Assembly: GCA_018402085.1 (NCBI GenBank) | Contig: JAGYJM010000001.1 | Span: 92,562-156,561, forward strand | Direction of reading: 5' to 3' | Length of the DNA: 64,000 bases | DNA from: Flavobacteriales bacterium | Lineage (GTDB): Bacteria > Bacteroidota > Bacteroidia > Flavobacteriales_D > Sanyastnellaceae | Shown here: piece by piece, positions 1 through 9,560 of the stretch | Layout of the letters: each line of letters starts with the position of its first letter | Numbering within the stretch: position 1 is the stretch's first letter | Notes under the pieces: model-generated | Database searches by the model: none | Told to the model about the DNA's origin: nothing | What the model saw: only the letters and a program-made list of their open reading frames with translations | Program-made: the position numbers and the translations under genes

Positions 1-824
1 AACAGCGGTTGATCCGGGTTGCCGCGAACCGGGAGCCATTCATAATATGCCTGCTTTGAATTGGCGAGGCGCTCACCCCACGGGCCTTCAGAATCGTCAT
101 GGTTTTGTGCACCGTCTTTCCAGGCATCATTTGCACTTTCGTGGTCGTCCCAAACCGTCACCCACGGGTATTGCTGGTGCGCTGCACGAAGGTCGGGGTC
201 AAGGCGGTAATGTGAGTAGCGGGTGCGGTAGTCATCAAGCGAAATGGTCTCTTCTTCAGGCTCGTGATTACGGCCGTCAATGAATGCACTGTATCCGCCG
301 GTTTCATATTCGTAGATGTAGTCACCGAGGTGCAGCACAAGGTCGATATCGTTGCGTTCTGCCAGGTATTTGTAGGCGTTGAAATAGCCATATTCGTAAT
401 TGCTGCATGACAAGACTGCTAAACGAATCTGATCCGTTTCAGCAGGGAGGGTTTTGGTTCGGCCGCGCAGCGAAAATGCTCCGAGCGCGTTGAAGTCGTA
501 GTAATAAAAGGTATTGGGGTCAAGTGCCTCAACGTCTACTTTGACCGTGTAATCCCGATTAGCGTCAGTGACAAAAGAGCCATTTGCCACAACCTCCGTC
601 ATTGCGGTGTCAAGCGCCATGCGCCATTGCACTTCGATTTCATCGAGAGGTTCATCCGGTGAAACTTTGGTCCAGATGATCACACGATCTTCGAGAGGGT
701 CACCGCTGGCAACACCATGGTAAAAGGGTGCAAGGTCACTGTCTGGTAGTGAGCGAGAATCCTGGCCGAAGACGAGGCCTGTGAGAATGACAAACAAGAG
801 CGTAAGGTTCCGTTTGTAGTGCAT
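1..824 (-). CDS. PhoD-like alkaline phosphatase/phosphodiesterase, partial (runs off the left edge)
   Basis: About 274 N-terminal residues are visible; the gene continues beyond base 1. The ATG at 824 opens a signal peptide (MHYKRNLTLLFVILTGLVFG), so the product is exported. After it comes the PhoD N-terminal signature FYHGVASGDP followed by IIWTKVSP, a fibronectin-like segment, then the metallophosphatase core with LHLGDYIYEYE and VWDDHESAND, whose Asp and His residues bind the metal ions in this family. PhoD enzymes hydrolyse phosphate mono- and diesters outside the cytoplasm to scavenge phosphate. The gene follows the bacilliredoxin on the same strand but a terminator hairpin at 895-921 separates them, so it is probably its own unit. 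The C-terminus cannot be judged. Confidence 0.9.
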   Translation of the reverse strand, partial: MHYKRNLTLLFVILTGLVFGQDSRSLPDSDLAPFYHGVASGDPLEDRVIIWTKVSPDEPLDEIEVQWRMALDTAMTEVVANGSFVTDANRDYTVKVDVEALDPNTFYYYDFNALGAFSLRGRTKTLPAETDQIRLAVLSCSNYEYGYFNAYKYLAERNDIDLVLHLGDYIYEYETGGYSAFIDGRNHEPEEETISLDDYRTRYSHYRLDPDLRAAHQQYPWVTVWDDHESANDAWKDGAQNHDDSEGPWGERLANSKQAYYEWLPVRGNPDQPL

Positions 825-894
825 GTTCAGGTTGTTTGGGTGCAAGTTAGAAGTTGTCTTTATTCGCGCTGTTTAGCGGAGGTTAAATTAAACA

Positions 895-921
895 AAAAGG
901 GCCGCCACCGGCAGCCCTTTT
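895..921 (-). terminator. Rho-independent terminator after the bacilliredoxin gene
   Basis: An AAAGGGC-GCC stem pairs with GGC-GCCCTTT across a short loop, with A and T runs on both sides so it can work on either strand. It lies between the bacilliredoxin stop (948) and the phoD-like start (824), both on the minus strand. Confidence 0.8.
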
Positions 922-947
922 CGATCATCAGAAAATGCAATTCGTGC

Positions 948-1358
948 TTAGCAGAATTCGTCGTATGCAGCCTTCAGGTTGTCAGCGACCATTTCTGCTG
1001 TGCGGCCTTCAATATGATGGCGCTCGATCATGTGTACCAACTTTCCATCTTTGAACAGGGCAATGGAGGGCGAAGATGGTGGGTAAGGGAGCATGAATTT
1101 GCGCGCTCGGTCAACGGCGTCCTTGTCTACGCCCGCAAATGCGGTCGTCAAGAAGTTCGGGAGCTTGCTGTTGTCGAGTGAAAGCTTTACAGCCGGACGC
1201 ATTGAGCCGGCAGCACAGCCACACACGCTGTTCAGCACAACAAGTGTGCTTCCTTCTTTATTGATGGCCTGGTCAACCTCGTCAGGAGTGGTAAGCTGGG
1301 TAAAGCCTGCCATGACGAGTTCTTCCTTCATTGGGGCTACGATCTCTGGTGGATACAT
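948..1358 (-). CDS. BrxA/BrxB family bacilliredoxin (YphP/YqiW)
   Basis: A 136-residue cytoplasmic thioredoxin-fold protein of the usual family length. The active site is the CGC motif in NSVCGCAAGSMRP (about residues 45-57), the CXC signature of YphP/YqiW proteins. In Bacillus these remove bacillithiol from S-bacillithiolated proteins; Bacteroidota homologues are inferred to do the same or a related disulfide-exchange job. The start MYPPEIVAPMKEEL matches the family N-terminus (MRRELTxAGF-like). A terminator follows it and the gene stands alone between two secreted-protein genes. Confidence 0.92.
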   Translation of the reverse strand: MYPPEIVAPMKEELVMAGFTQLTTPDEVDQAINKEGSTLVVLNSVCGCAAGSMRPAVKLSLDNSKLPNFLTTAFAGVDKDAVDRARKFMLPYPPSSPSIALFKDGKLVHMIERHHIEGRTAEMVADNLKAAYDEFC

Positions 1359-1414
1359 AATAAATTATTTTACTACAAAGGTAAGAACTGAAGTGAAGCC
1401 AGCGATTTTCTTTA

Positions 1415-4400
1415 TCAATGCATCAATACCAGCCGCTTAGTGCCCAGCCATTGTCCGTCAAGACTAACGGAGATGAGGTACACCCCGGCAGCATAGTCAT
1501 GTAAGTGGAGCTCCGGCCAATCACCCACGCCTTCAACGCGCATCAAAGAATGCCCGTCGAGCGACCTGATTTCAATATCCCAGCGGCTATCCTTGTCAGG
1601 GATGCGCGAAGAAGAAATCCTGAAGGCGCCCAGACCCGGGTTAGGAGAAACCTGAAAGGCATTCTCCTCGGAGGGTATCCGTTGTTCATTGAACGAACAG
1701 TCTGCCATGCGCTGCCTGCCTTGATCAGGAGCCAGGGCCGTGCATACCTCCTTTGTGTTGGGCGATTGAATATACCCACCTGATGGCTGCCAATGTTCTG
1801 CAGAAGATGTCACAGCGATGTGAGAGTGATCAGATGACCATCGTGCTTTCTGTTTGAGGGCCTCACCATACCAGGCAGCAAATTCCTGTTGAATCCCGGG
1901 ATGCAGGCATTCACGCAGGTGTTTGGTAAGTAAATGTGCCTCTTCGATGTGACCAGCGGTTTGAAGAGCGGCAGCATAAAGAAGATCTTGCACGAAATAA
2001 TCACTCGGTGTAAAGCAATTGTCTGTGAAGCCCGCGTGAATGATGGAGTTGCTCATTGCTGAATCCTTTAGAGCGTCTTTAAGCGACCAGGCACCAGTTC
2101 GTTCAGCTTCTTCTGTAAAGTAGGCATAGGCGCGAAGCTGTGCCTCCTGAGAAAGAAGCGCGGCCGTGCTGCAATCAACACCTGTTTGACCTTTCTGTTT
2201 TGGTTTGACCTGAAGCGATTTTCCCGAAAGGTCGACATTCTGAGGTGGCAGGTCGGCAGCGCCACAGGCTGTGAGGTCGCTCGGAAATTTATCGACAATT
2301 TGCAGGTAGCACCCGTCGAACGGATTGAGCGGAGATGAGCTGTCACACAAAATGCTCGGAATGTGAATTTCGTATGTGTTCTCAAGTGGAGACCCATATT
2401 GCCAGGTGTTTCTTGAGGCATTGAGCAGGAGGGTACATTCGTCGTCACAATTACCGGCCATATTGCCGTAAAAGACGTAATTATTGAACGACAAGAATGC
2501 ATTGTATCCGTTGAGCAACAGGGCGCCAAGCGCAGCATGAAAACGAATGTGTGTGCCGTTGTCGTCAAAGTAGTTATACCCTGCTGCGGCATCCGCAGAC
2601 ATATTGAGGTAGGTGAAGCTTCCGGCAACAACGCCTACCTCACAACCTGTGAAAGCATTGCAGCGCAGCAACAGTTCGCCGCCTGAGTTGAAGATGCCTT
2701 TATCATTGTTAAAGAACTCAGAATCGACCACACGCAAGAGCGGTATCGATTCATCCCGCACCGCGGCATCAGCGCACCCTGAGAAGCTGGAGGCTATGAT
2801 TCTCGCGTTGTAATCACGCAGCCAGCTCTCTATCGGGCTCGCGTTCAGGCTGCATGATTCAACACGATAGCCTCCGCCATGTATTCTTATCGGAGAGTTT
2901 GTGAGGTTGTCATTCAGAAATCGAATGGATTCGTAGTTCAGCAAGGCAGTGAATGCGCAGTTCTCTACGGAACAATTTTCGATTAATGCAGCATTGTAAA
3001 GCACCACCCCGTCAGGTTCATCAATGCCGTTTACGTCAGCATTGCGGAGGGTAAAAGAAGCGGTAGTGCTCAGCATGGCAGAGTGATGCAGTCGTATCAG
3101 TCCGTCTTCGATGCGGAGTTCCTCAAAGCCAGGGGTTGTATTTAGCTCGCAGTGCTCAGCGATCTCAACCAGAAGGTCAGACGTATTGCTGCCACGGATG
3201 TAAAGGCGGTTGCTGAAATCGCCATGAATCATTTCTGAGCCTTCGAAGACCAGGGCACCGTTGGAGTGGTCTGGCAGGTGAGTGAAGGTGGCGTCAACAT
3301 CAGTAGCGAGAATGATGCCCCCTCCAATTCGAATCCGTGAATCCGGATCGCTCACAAAAATTGGCTGTGCGTGGTTGATCTCGAAATCTGCACCCTCTTC
3401 TATAATGAGCATGCTTCCGTCAGAAACATCAATGGTGCCGCCGTCAGCCACAAGTTTAGCGCCTTCACGAATTATGACATGAGACTTTTCAATTAACCTG
3501 AGCAAACCGCCTTCTTTAACCCGGAGTATGCTGCCCTTACGAATGTCGAGAAAACCGCTGCACTGACTGCTTTCAGAACCAAGTAAGATGCGACCGTTTT
3601 CATCGATGACCACTTCTCCCGGGTGGCACTCTGAAGTGCGCACATACATGGTGCTGCCGGGCTCCGGAAGGAGGGCGGGATCATCACCGAAGTGAATGGC
3701 AGCCTCGCCATTGATTTGAAGCTCGCCGCCGTTGTCAATAATAATAGGGTCAAGTATGTAGTGTTCAGGCAGCGCGAAATTAAAAGTAGAAGCCTCAAGG
3801 TTTTGATTGAGTACGCCCGCCAGCAAGGGTTCGCCCGCAGTGATTTCGTGCCATATAAAACTCAGCATGCCGTTGGTTAGTTCACTGTGGTATGTATTGG
3901 TTTCTGGAGCGTAGAAACTGTCAAAAGGAAAGGGCTCTTCTTCTTCAATTGACAGGTCTGCAGGAACGGTCAGTTCCGTATTGAGTCCTAATGCGCTTAC
4001 GGTTGGTATGAACGAATGGTCAGGGTAGTAATCGCTGACCTGAGTCTCACAAATGAGTTCGATATTGTCAGCACCGCTTAGTTCATCATTGAGGGCTGCT
4101 GCAAATTGGGCGATCGACGGCCGTTTTCCTCCGGGACATGTATCGTACGGAGGCTGGTCAGAAGCGACAAATGACTGGGCGTTGTGTTGGGCAAAAAGGG
4201 CACTGAGAATACAACTTACTCCTGAACAGTCAGTGTCTTCAATAAAGATGGTTTGTGAAAGTAGGTTAGACGAGGGCGTAGATAGCTCGTGGTATGGATC
4301 TCCCGGGTGGCTGAGTAAATAGAATTTACTCAGCAGTAAGCCGAAGGCTTCGCACTCATAATCAAGCAGCGGAGCGCCCGGAGACAGGCCGAGTGGAACA

Positions 4401-5863
4401 CCGGAGCCACTGCCATTCGCCAGTGCAACATTTCGGCAATGCTCAGGAAATCCAAGGTCGTTGAGGTATGATTGATAAGCAGAGCGCTCGGTATTGTTGC
4501 CGCCAGCGTGAGCGAGGAGCATTTGTTTCGCAGCTGGTACTTCGAGGTAGTTGGCGACGAAGTCTTCTGCTGAAGCTGATATTTCTTTCATCTCATACAG
4601 GGTGTGCTGCAAACTCATAGGTATGGATGCGCCATAATGGGGTGAATCCATAGAAATCCATAGCCGAGTGCAGTGGTCTAAGCCGTCGAGTTCCATTTCT
4701 CTCAAAGCTACCCGCGAAACTTGTCCGCCCATCGATGCCCCGGCAACGACCAGCTCTTCTTGCCCGGTTTTGTACCCTTTTACCAGCTCAATCAGGTGCT
4801 TCAGTAAGGCCGCGTTCCGCTCAATATGGTCACTGCCATGGCTGAAGTCGAGCATGATAATGTCATAACCCTCGCTTCTCAACCATTGCAATAAGACCGG
4901 CATATTGTAGAGAAAGCTGTAATTCGCTGAGTTTCCGCTGCTGAATTCGTACCAGCCAAAGAAGCCATTTCGCAAGGTGCCATGCGTTTGCCCGAAGTCA
5001 ATACCTTCAACGAAGATGAACGGACGATCGAAGATGCCGTCTTCACTGAGCAGGGTATATGCGTTTCCGCTGACGGTTGACTCCTGATAGTTCGTTTGAA
5101 TCATCCAGGGGTCAGCCGGATCCGGCACCGGCCAGGGTGGATTTTCAGGTAGCGGAATACTTGAAGCCGCACCGGCACTTCGAAGCACGAACGCCGTTTT
5201 AAGTACCTGGTCTTCTGAACTGATTCTTACCCGAAGCAGTCGGTTCGCTTCCTGGTCGCTGTAAGTTACTTCAATGGGTATATTCCATTCTATGTTTCGA
5301 AAGCCCAATCCGTCATCGAAATCAACTTCTGCAACAGCACCCAAGAGGTCTGTGCAGCCATAGCAGGCTTCTTCCGGAAAAATGAACCGGTGAGTACCCG
5401 CGGTGTAACGATCGTCAAGCAGATGAGCTAGAAAGGCCTGGTTTGTTACGATGGTCTCTTCAGGATTATGCTGTAATACGAGTTCTCCGCCAGCCAGAGC
5501 AATCCAGCCGTTTTCGGCTGCCTGTGAAGCAAAATCTTCATAGGCGATATGGAAAAGACTGACGGCGCGCGCATCAGACCACTCATAATACTGGTGTTGC
5601 AAGCTGGTGAGAGCTTGAGTTTCGGGAAGCGATGCCCCAAGGAGATCCGCCTTTCGCAGCGAAAAGAGCATGCGTTCAATATCCCGGCGCTTATGTGGGG
5701 TGTAGCTGTCGCCTGAATGCATTTCGTCATTCAGAACCCTTGCGTACGGTAGAAATCTTCCGGATTCGAAATCCGTTGGGCTGAAGTTTGCAAATGGAGT
5801 GTTTAGTTGAGCACAGAGCAGTGTGTTCAGGGAGAGCGCCACAAGAATAATGAAGAATCTCAT
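1415..5863 (-). CDS. Giant secreted protein: alpha/beta-hydrolase domain plus beta-helix region plus T9SS sorting domain
   Basis: About 1482 residues from the ATG at 5863; this start puts a clean signal peptide (MRFFIILVALSLNTLLCAQ) at the N-terminus, while the upstream TTG at 5890 adds nine charged residues. Residues about 280-440 look like an alpha/beta-hydrolase: FIFVEGIDFG, a strand-rich IIMLDFSHG, then VVAGASMGG, a GxSxG-type nucleophile elbow with Ser near 377. Residues about 720-1150 are short repeating hydrophobic/Asn-Gly-rich strands typical of a right-handed parallel beta-helix. The last 80 residues (VSPNPGLGAF ... GVYLISVSLDG ... TKRLVLMH) form a type-A T9SS C-terminal domain, so the protein should cross the outer membrane and be anchored or released. 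Substrate unknown; lipase, esterase or cell-surface peptidase-like activity are all possible. Confidence 0.8.
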   Translation of the reverse strand: MRFFIILVALSLNTLLCAQLNTPFANFSPTDFESGRFLPYARVLNDEMHSGDSYTPHKRRDIERMLFSLRKADLLGASLPETQALTSLQHQYYEWSDARAVSLFHIAYEDFASQAAENGWIALAGGELVLQHNPEETIVTNQAFLAHLLDDRYTAGTHRFIFPEEACYGCTDLLGAVAEVDFDDGLGFRNIEWNIPIEVTYSDQEANRLLRVRISSEDQVLKTAFVLRSAGAASSIPLPENPPWPVPDPADPWMIQTNYQESTVSGNAYTLLSEDGIFDRPFIFVEGIDFGQTHGTLRNGFFGWYEFSSGNSANYSFLYNMPVLLQWLRSEGYDIIMLDFSHGSDHIERNAALLKHLIELVKGYKTGQEELVVAGASMGGQVSRVALREMELDGLDHCTRLWISMDSPHYGASIPMSLQHTLYEMKEISASAEDFVANYLEVPAAKQMLLAHAGGNNTERSAYQSYLNDLGFPEHCRNVALANGSGSGVPLGLSPGAPLLDYECEAFGLLLSKFYLLSHPGDPYHELSTPSSNLLSQTIFIEDTDCSGVSCILSALFAQHNAQSFVASDQPPYDTCPGGKRPSIAQFAAALNDELSGADNIELICETQVSDYYPDHSFIPTVSALGLNTELTVPADLSIEEEEPFPFDSFYAPETNTYHSELTNGMLSFIWHEITAGEPLLAGVLNQNLEASTFNFALPEHYILDPIIIDNGGELQINGEAAIHFGDDPALLPEPGSTMYVRTSECHPGEVVIDENGRILLGSESSQCSGFLDIRKGSILRVKEGGLLRLIEKSHVIIREGAKLVADGGTIDVSDGSMLIIEEGADFEINHAQPIFVSDPDSRIRIGGGIILATDVDATFTHLPDHSNGALVFEGSEMIHGDFSNRLYIRGSNTSDLLVEIAEHCELNTTPGFEELRIEDGLIRLHHSAMLSTTASFTLRNADVNGIDEPDGVVLYNAALIENCSVENCAFTALLNYESIRFLNDNLTNSPIRIHGGGYRVESCSLNASPIESWLRDYNARIIASSFSGCADAAVRDESIPLLRVVDSEFFNNDKGIFNSGGELLLRCNAFTGCEVGVVAGSFTYLNMSADAAAGYNYFDDNGTHIRFHAALGALLLNGYNAFLSFNNYVFYGNMAGNCDDECTLLLNASRNTWQYGSPLENTYEIHIPSILCDSSSPLNPFDGCYLQIVDKFPSDLTACGAADLPPQNVDLSGKSLQVKPKQKGQTGVDCSTAALLSQEAQLRAYAYFTEEAERTGAWSLKDALKDSAMSNSIIHAGFTDNCFTPSDYFVQDLLYAAALQTAGHIEEAHLLTKHLRECLHPGIQQEFAAWYGEALKQKARWSSDHSHIAVTSSAEHWQPSGGYIQSPNTKEVCTALAPDQGRQRMADCSFNEQRIPSEENAFQVSPNPGLGAFRISSSRIPDKDSRWDIEIRSLDGHSLMRVEGVGDWPELHLHDYAAGVYLISVSLDGQWLGTKRLVLMH

Positions 5864-6049
5864 GGTCGCGTTTTTTTTAAGGTTTAACAATTGTATTCCG
5901 GAATCATTGATGCGAAACTATAGGTTATTACAATTCATCTGACTGACGATTTACGAATGACGCGATTGGCTTTATTTCTGCAAATGGTGAAACCTCTCTG
6001 AAATGAAACCGTAAGAGAGAGAACCGCAGGTGCGGCTAACCTGATACAT

Positions 6050-8752
6050 ATGAAACGGATTTGTATACACTTTTTACTGGTTACGGGGCTCCTCACAAGC
6101 TTCAGCCAAGGGGCGCAAGCCCAATCTCTCTTGCCGGCAGCTTCGCCGGATATGGTACTGCCGGAACAAGAGCAACCCTTTGTGCAGTCTGAAAATCAAT
6201 GGGTTCCTGACATTCAGCCCCCCGCGGCTCTGGCAAGTATTGAAGTCTTTTCAGTCTCGTCCGGTAACTGGTCTGATCCAACTACCTGGGACTGTGGCTG
6301 TGTGCCATCTCCTGAAGCAGATGTCACGGTCATGAATGGCGATAGCGTTTTCATAGACATGAACACACAGGTAGTCAACCTGAACATTGAAAACGGGGCA
6401 ACCCTGGCGTCAAGCACTCAGAATCAGTTCAGTTTGGGCGTTTCAGGCGATCTCAATGTGAACGGAAGCTTTCAGTCAGGTACTTCAGTGATTCGAATGA
6501 ACGGTGAACTCCCTCAGCAGGTAATCGGTCAGGTTTCCACCTACGACATCAGCTTTGAAGGAGCAGGAGGATGCACCTTACAGGGTCTGCTAGATGTTCG
6601 CCACCAGGTTTTTGTGAGCGGCAGTGTGGTAACGAACGGTCAACTGACGCTGAAAAGCAATGGACCACAGTCTTCAGCGAGCCTCGCCCCCATTCTTGGA
6701 GGTACGATTGATGGCAATATCATCCTTGAGCGCACCATTACCGCGCCGTTCACCGGCTGGTTAACGATCGGAGCACCCTTTACCGATGCTACCCTTGAAG
6801 CATGGAACGATGACTTTATTACTACAGGGTTTCCCGGGTCTGATTTTCCGGGTTACAGCTTTGTTAGCGTGAACTACTTTGACGAAACCCCGGCGACATC
6901 TGAAGACTCGTTCATTCCGGTGGGCGATGTTTCTGACCTTATTGTTCCCGGTCGTGGTTATTACCTTTACAGTAACGCCGGCACCTTTACCTTCAGTGCA
7001 GAAGGCACACCTGTAACCGGTTCATTTGATTTTCCCGTGACTTTCACGGATCATGGCCTTCCATTTGAAGATGGCCTGAACCTGGTCGCAAACCCTTATC
7101 CATCGAATATTGACTGGGAGAGTGAAGCAGGCTGGACGAAATCGAATCTTCACGGGGTGACGTATGTATGGGACGTAGGCCTGAACCAGTTCCGTACTTA
7201 TGCGAACGGTTTTAGTGTCAACGGTGGTACATCGTTGATCCGCAGTGGTGAGGCTTTCTGGGTGCACGCCAGCGGGGCTGACCCTGAACTGACCGTGAAT
7301 GAGGCGGCAAAGGTGTCTCCTGACTGGGAGCCGGAACTTGACCAGGGCGATCGCTTCCTGAAATTCCGAATGACCGGTCTCGGCTTAGGCGATGAAATTG
7401 TGATCGCACTCGACGAAGACGCAACCGAAAACTTCGATCCGGAAATGGATGCGTACAAATTCTTTAGTTCCAATGCATTGTTGAACCTTGCTTCATTCAC
7501 TCCTGATGAGCGCCTTTTGGCCATCAACAATATTCCGGATGACGGATCAGCCATCTCAGTGCCGGTCGTGATCACGACGGCTGAAGCAGGTGAAATTTCG
7601 ATAGTTTCAGAAAATATTCCGAACCTGAATGACCGTTGCATCTACTTCGAAGATCTAGTGACAGGTGAAACCTTTCAGATTCAGGAAGGAGCCTTCTATA
7701 CGTTTGAAACGGAAGCTGTTGAAGAGCAACAACGCTTTCTGGTGCATTTCGAAGCGCCCATTTCGGCTGCGAAAGCAGATGTGAGCTGTTTCGGTGCAAA
7801 TGATGGCAGCGCAGAAGCGCTGGGAAGCGGCGAGGGGCCCTGGGATTATATCTGGATTGACGGACAAGGAGGAATCGTTGCTCAAGAAACAGATATTCTT
7901 GAGTCAAGTACCATCACAGGTCTCGCACCGGGTGAATACTCGGTAACGATCAATACAGGTAGTGTTTGCGGGGCTCTTTTTACCGGGGTCACCATTGAAG
8001 AACCCGCAGAACTCACGCTGGAATCGTCCATAGCGCAGCCGGGCTGTGACGAAACGAGCGGCAGCGCCGTGATGACGTACTCCGGTGGCACTGAGCCATT
8101 GAATATTCAATGGAGCAATGGCGAAACAAGCAATGAACTGGCAGATGTTGACCCGGGCGAGTACACATTCACCGTAACGGATGCCAACGGATGCTCTGTT
8201 CAGGAAACAGTGTCTATTGAAGATGCGCCTACGGTGGAGGCAGCCTTTGAGTCCAGCGCACAGGTCATTAACCTGCAAGATGGCTCGGCAACGGTGACAT
8301 TTACCAATAACTCTATCAATGCCGATGTCTTTACCTGGGATTTCGGTGACGGATCAGCAACATCTGAGGAGGCCGCACCCACCCACACGTATACGGAAGA
8401 GGGCGCATTCGTGGTGACCCTCACTGCAGCAAATGACCAGTGCGATGATGTCACTCAGTTCGTGATTATCGTTGAAGAAGCCGTCTCCGTGGGTGAAATG
8501 CAACCCATTGATGACGCTGTGAACGTCTTTGTTTCTGGTCAAACTGTTCAGGTCAATTTCGAGCACAATGACTACCGAAGCTATGAAATCAGCGCTTATA
8601 ACTTACTCGGACAACAACTGATGGATCCCCTGCAGGGCCGCTTCGGTAGCCAGCAAATTGCGCTGGCTCTCAATGAGCAGGTGCCCATCACCCTGGTGAC
8701 CATCCGCACGCTGGATGGTGGCCAGGTGCACACCTTTAAGATTATTCGATAG
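6050..8752 (+). CDS. Secreted T9SS cargo protein with SprB-type and PKD domains
   Basis: 900 residues, divergent from the giant hydrolase gene. It begins with a signal peptide (MKRICIHFLLVTGLLTSFSQGAQAQ). Residues about 68-130 carry the SGNWSDPTTWDCG..P motif that opens many Bacteroidota surface proteins. Residues about 570-715 hold two SprB-type repeats (DVSCFGANDGSAEA; LESSIAQPGCDETSGSA ... WSNGETSNELADVDPGEYTF). A PKD domain follows near 745-805 (FTWDFGDGSATSEEAAPTHTY). The last 80 residues end in FKIIR, a T9SS sorting domain of the less common sort lacking a strong SPNP motif. No enzymatic motif was recognised; likely an adhesin or structural surface protein. A strong terminator follows 21 bases after the stop. 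Confidence 0.85.
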   Translation: MKRICIHFLLVTGLLTSFSQGAQAQSLLPAASPDMVLPEQEQPFVQSENQWVPDIQPPAALASIEVFSVSSGNWSDPTTWDCGCVPSPEADVTVMNGDSVFIDMNTQVVNLNIENGATLASSTQNQFSLGVSGDLNVNGSFQSGTSVIRMNGELPQQVIGQVSTYDISFEGAGGCTLQGLLDVRHQVFVSGSVVTNGQLTLKSNGPQSSASLAPILGGTIDGNIILERTITAPFTGWLTIGAPFTDATLEAWNDDFITTGFPGSDFPGYSFVSVNYFDETPATSEDSFIPVGDVSDLIVPGRGYYLYSNAGTFTFSAEGTPVTGSFDFPVTFTDHGLPFEDGLNLVANPYPSNIDWESEAGWTKSNLHGVTYVWDVGLNQFRTYANGFSVNGGTSLIRSGEAFWVHASGADPELTVNEAAKVSPDWEPELDQGDRFLKFRMTGLGLGDEIVIALDEDATENFDPEMDAYKFFSSNALLNLASFTPDERLLAINNIPDDGSAISVPVVITTAEAGEISIVSENIPNLNDRCIYFEDLVTGETFQIQEGAFYTFETEAVEEQQRFLVHFEAPISAAKADVSCFGANDGSAEALGSGEGPWDYIWIDGQGGIVAQETDILESSTITGLAPGEYSVTINTGSVCGALFTGVTIEEPAELTLESSIAQPGCDETSGSAVMTYSGGTEPLNIQWSNGETSNELADVDPGEYTFTVTDANGCSVQETVSIEDAPTVEAAFESSAQVINLQDGSATVTFTNNSINADVFTWDFGDGSATSEEAAPTHTYTEEGAFVVTLTAANDQCDDVTQFVIIVEEAVSVGEMQPIDDAVNVFVSGQTVQVNFEHNDYRSYEISAYNLLGQQLMDPLQGRFGSQQIALALNEQVPITLVTIRTLDGGQVHTFKIIR

Positions 8753-8772
8753 ACTTCTATAACTAACAAGTC

Positions 8773-8806
8773 AAAGGCAGCACCGGGCAACCGGTGCTGC
8801 CTTTTT
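8773..8806 (+). terminator. Rho-independent terminator of the SprB/PKD protein gene
   Basis: A perfect 14-bp stem (8773-8786 with 8791-8804) closes a GCAA loop and is followed by a T run. It ends the gene at 6050-8752 and insulates purQ. Confidence 0.92.
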
Positions 8807-8840
8807 CGTACTGCAGACTTCGCTATGCGCACCGAAACCT

Positions 8841-8848
8841 TACCTTTG
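8841..8848 (+). promoter_or_regulatory. Bacteroidota -7 box (TACCTTTG) of purQ
   Basis: Matches the TAnnTTTG -7 consensus of the Bacteroidota housekeeping sigma factor, 20 bases before the preferred purQ start. No convincing -33 TTTG is seen at the usual distance. Confidence 0.55.
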
Positions 8849-8867
8849 TGGCTTCAATATGCAGCTT

Positions 8868-9560
8868 ATGAAAGTCGGTGTCATTACATTCCCCGGTTCC
8901 AACTGTGACGAAGACATGGTCTACACCATGGAGACCATTCTCGGTCAGCAAGTAGAACGACTCTGGCACAAAGAGCATGACCTCAAAGGGTCAGAGTTGA
9001 TCGTTCTTCCGGGTGGGTTCAGCTACGGTGATTACCTCCGTAGTGGTGCCATTGCTCGCTTTTCACCGATTATGAACGAAGTGGTTGAACATGCGCGTAA
9101 AGGCGGTCTTGTGCTGGGGGTGTGCAACGGGTTTCAGGTGTTGTGCGAAGCCGGATTGCTTCCGGGAGCGCTATTGCACAACCACAACCGCAAATTCATC
9201 TGTAAGAATGTGTACCTCCTGGCACAATCAGAGCGTGCGCGCATCACGAAGGGGCTCGATCCGGTGCGCCCCTACACCATACCGATTGCACATGCTGAAG
9301 GAAATTATTTTGCGCACGCAGATACACTCAAGTCGCTTGATGAGAATGATCAGGTCTTGTTCAGGTACTGTGATGCTGAAGGCCATATCTCTGAAGAGTG
9401 TAACCCGAATGGTTCACTCGAGAACATCGCCGGGGTCATGAATGAAGAGGGGAATGTGTTCGGAATGATGCCGCACCCGGAGCGTGCTGCGGATAGTATT
9501 CTTGGAAATACTGACGGACGTGATATGCTGGAAGCGCTGCTCGGAAAGGTGACAGCCTGA
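8868..9560 (+). CDS. purQ: Phosphoribosylformylglycinamidine synthase, glutaminase subunit
   Basis: 230 residues, the normal length for PurQ. It supplies ammonia from glutamine to PurL in the fourth step of purine synthesis. Visible hallmarks are VITFPGSNCDED at the N-terminus, GGFSYGDYLRSGAIAR, the nucleophile Cys near residue 86 in LGVCNGFQVL, and the His/Glu of MMPHPERAAD near the C-terminus. The second ATG (8868) is preferred because homologues start MKxGVxxFPGSN; an ATG three codons upstream is possible. No purL/purS lies next to it, but purD is 1.2 kb downstream on the other strand. Confidence 0.95.
   Translation: MKVGVITFPGSNCDEDMVYTMETILGQQVERLWHKEHDLKGSELIVLPGGFSYGDYLRSGAIARFSPIMNEVVEHARKGGLVLGVCNGFQVLCEAGLLPGALLHNHNRKFICKNVYLLAQSERARITKGLDPVRPYTIPIAHAEGNYFAHADTLKSLDENDQVLFRYCDAEGHISEECNPNGSLENIAGVMNEEGNVFGMMPHPERAADSILGNTDGRDMLEALLGKVTA

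Noticed and set aside
5864-5890. Extension of the giant hydrolase gene to a TTG at 5890
   Set aside because: It would put nine mostly polar residues before a clean signal peptide.
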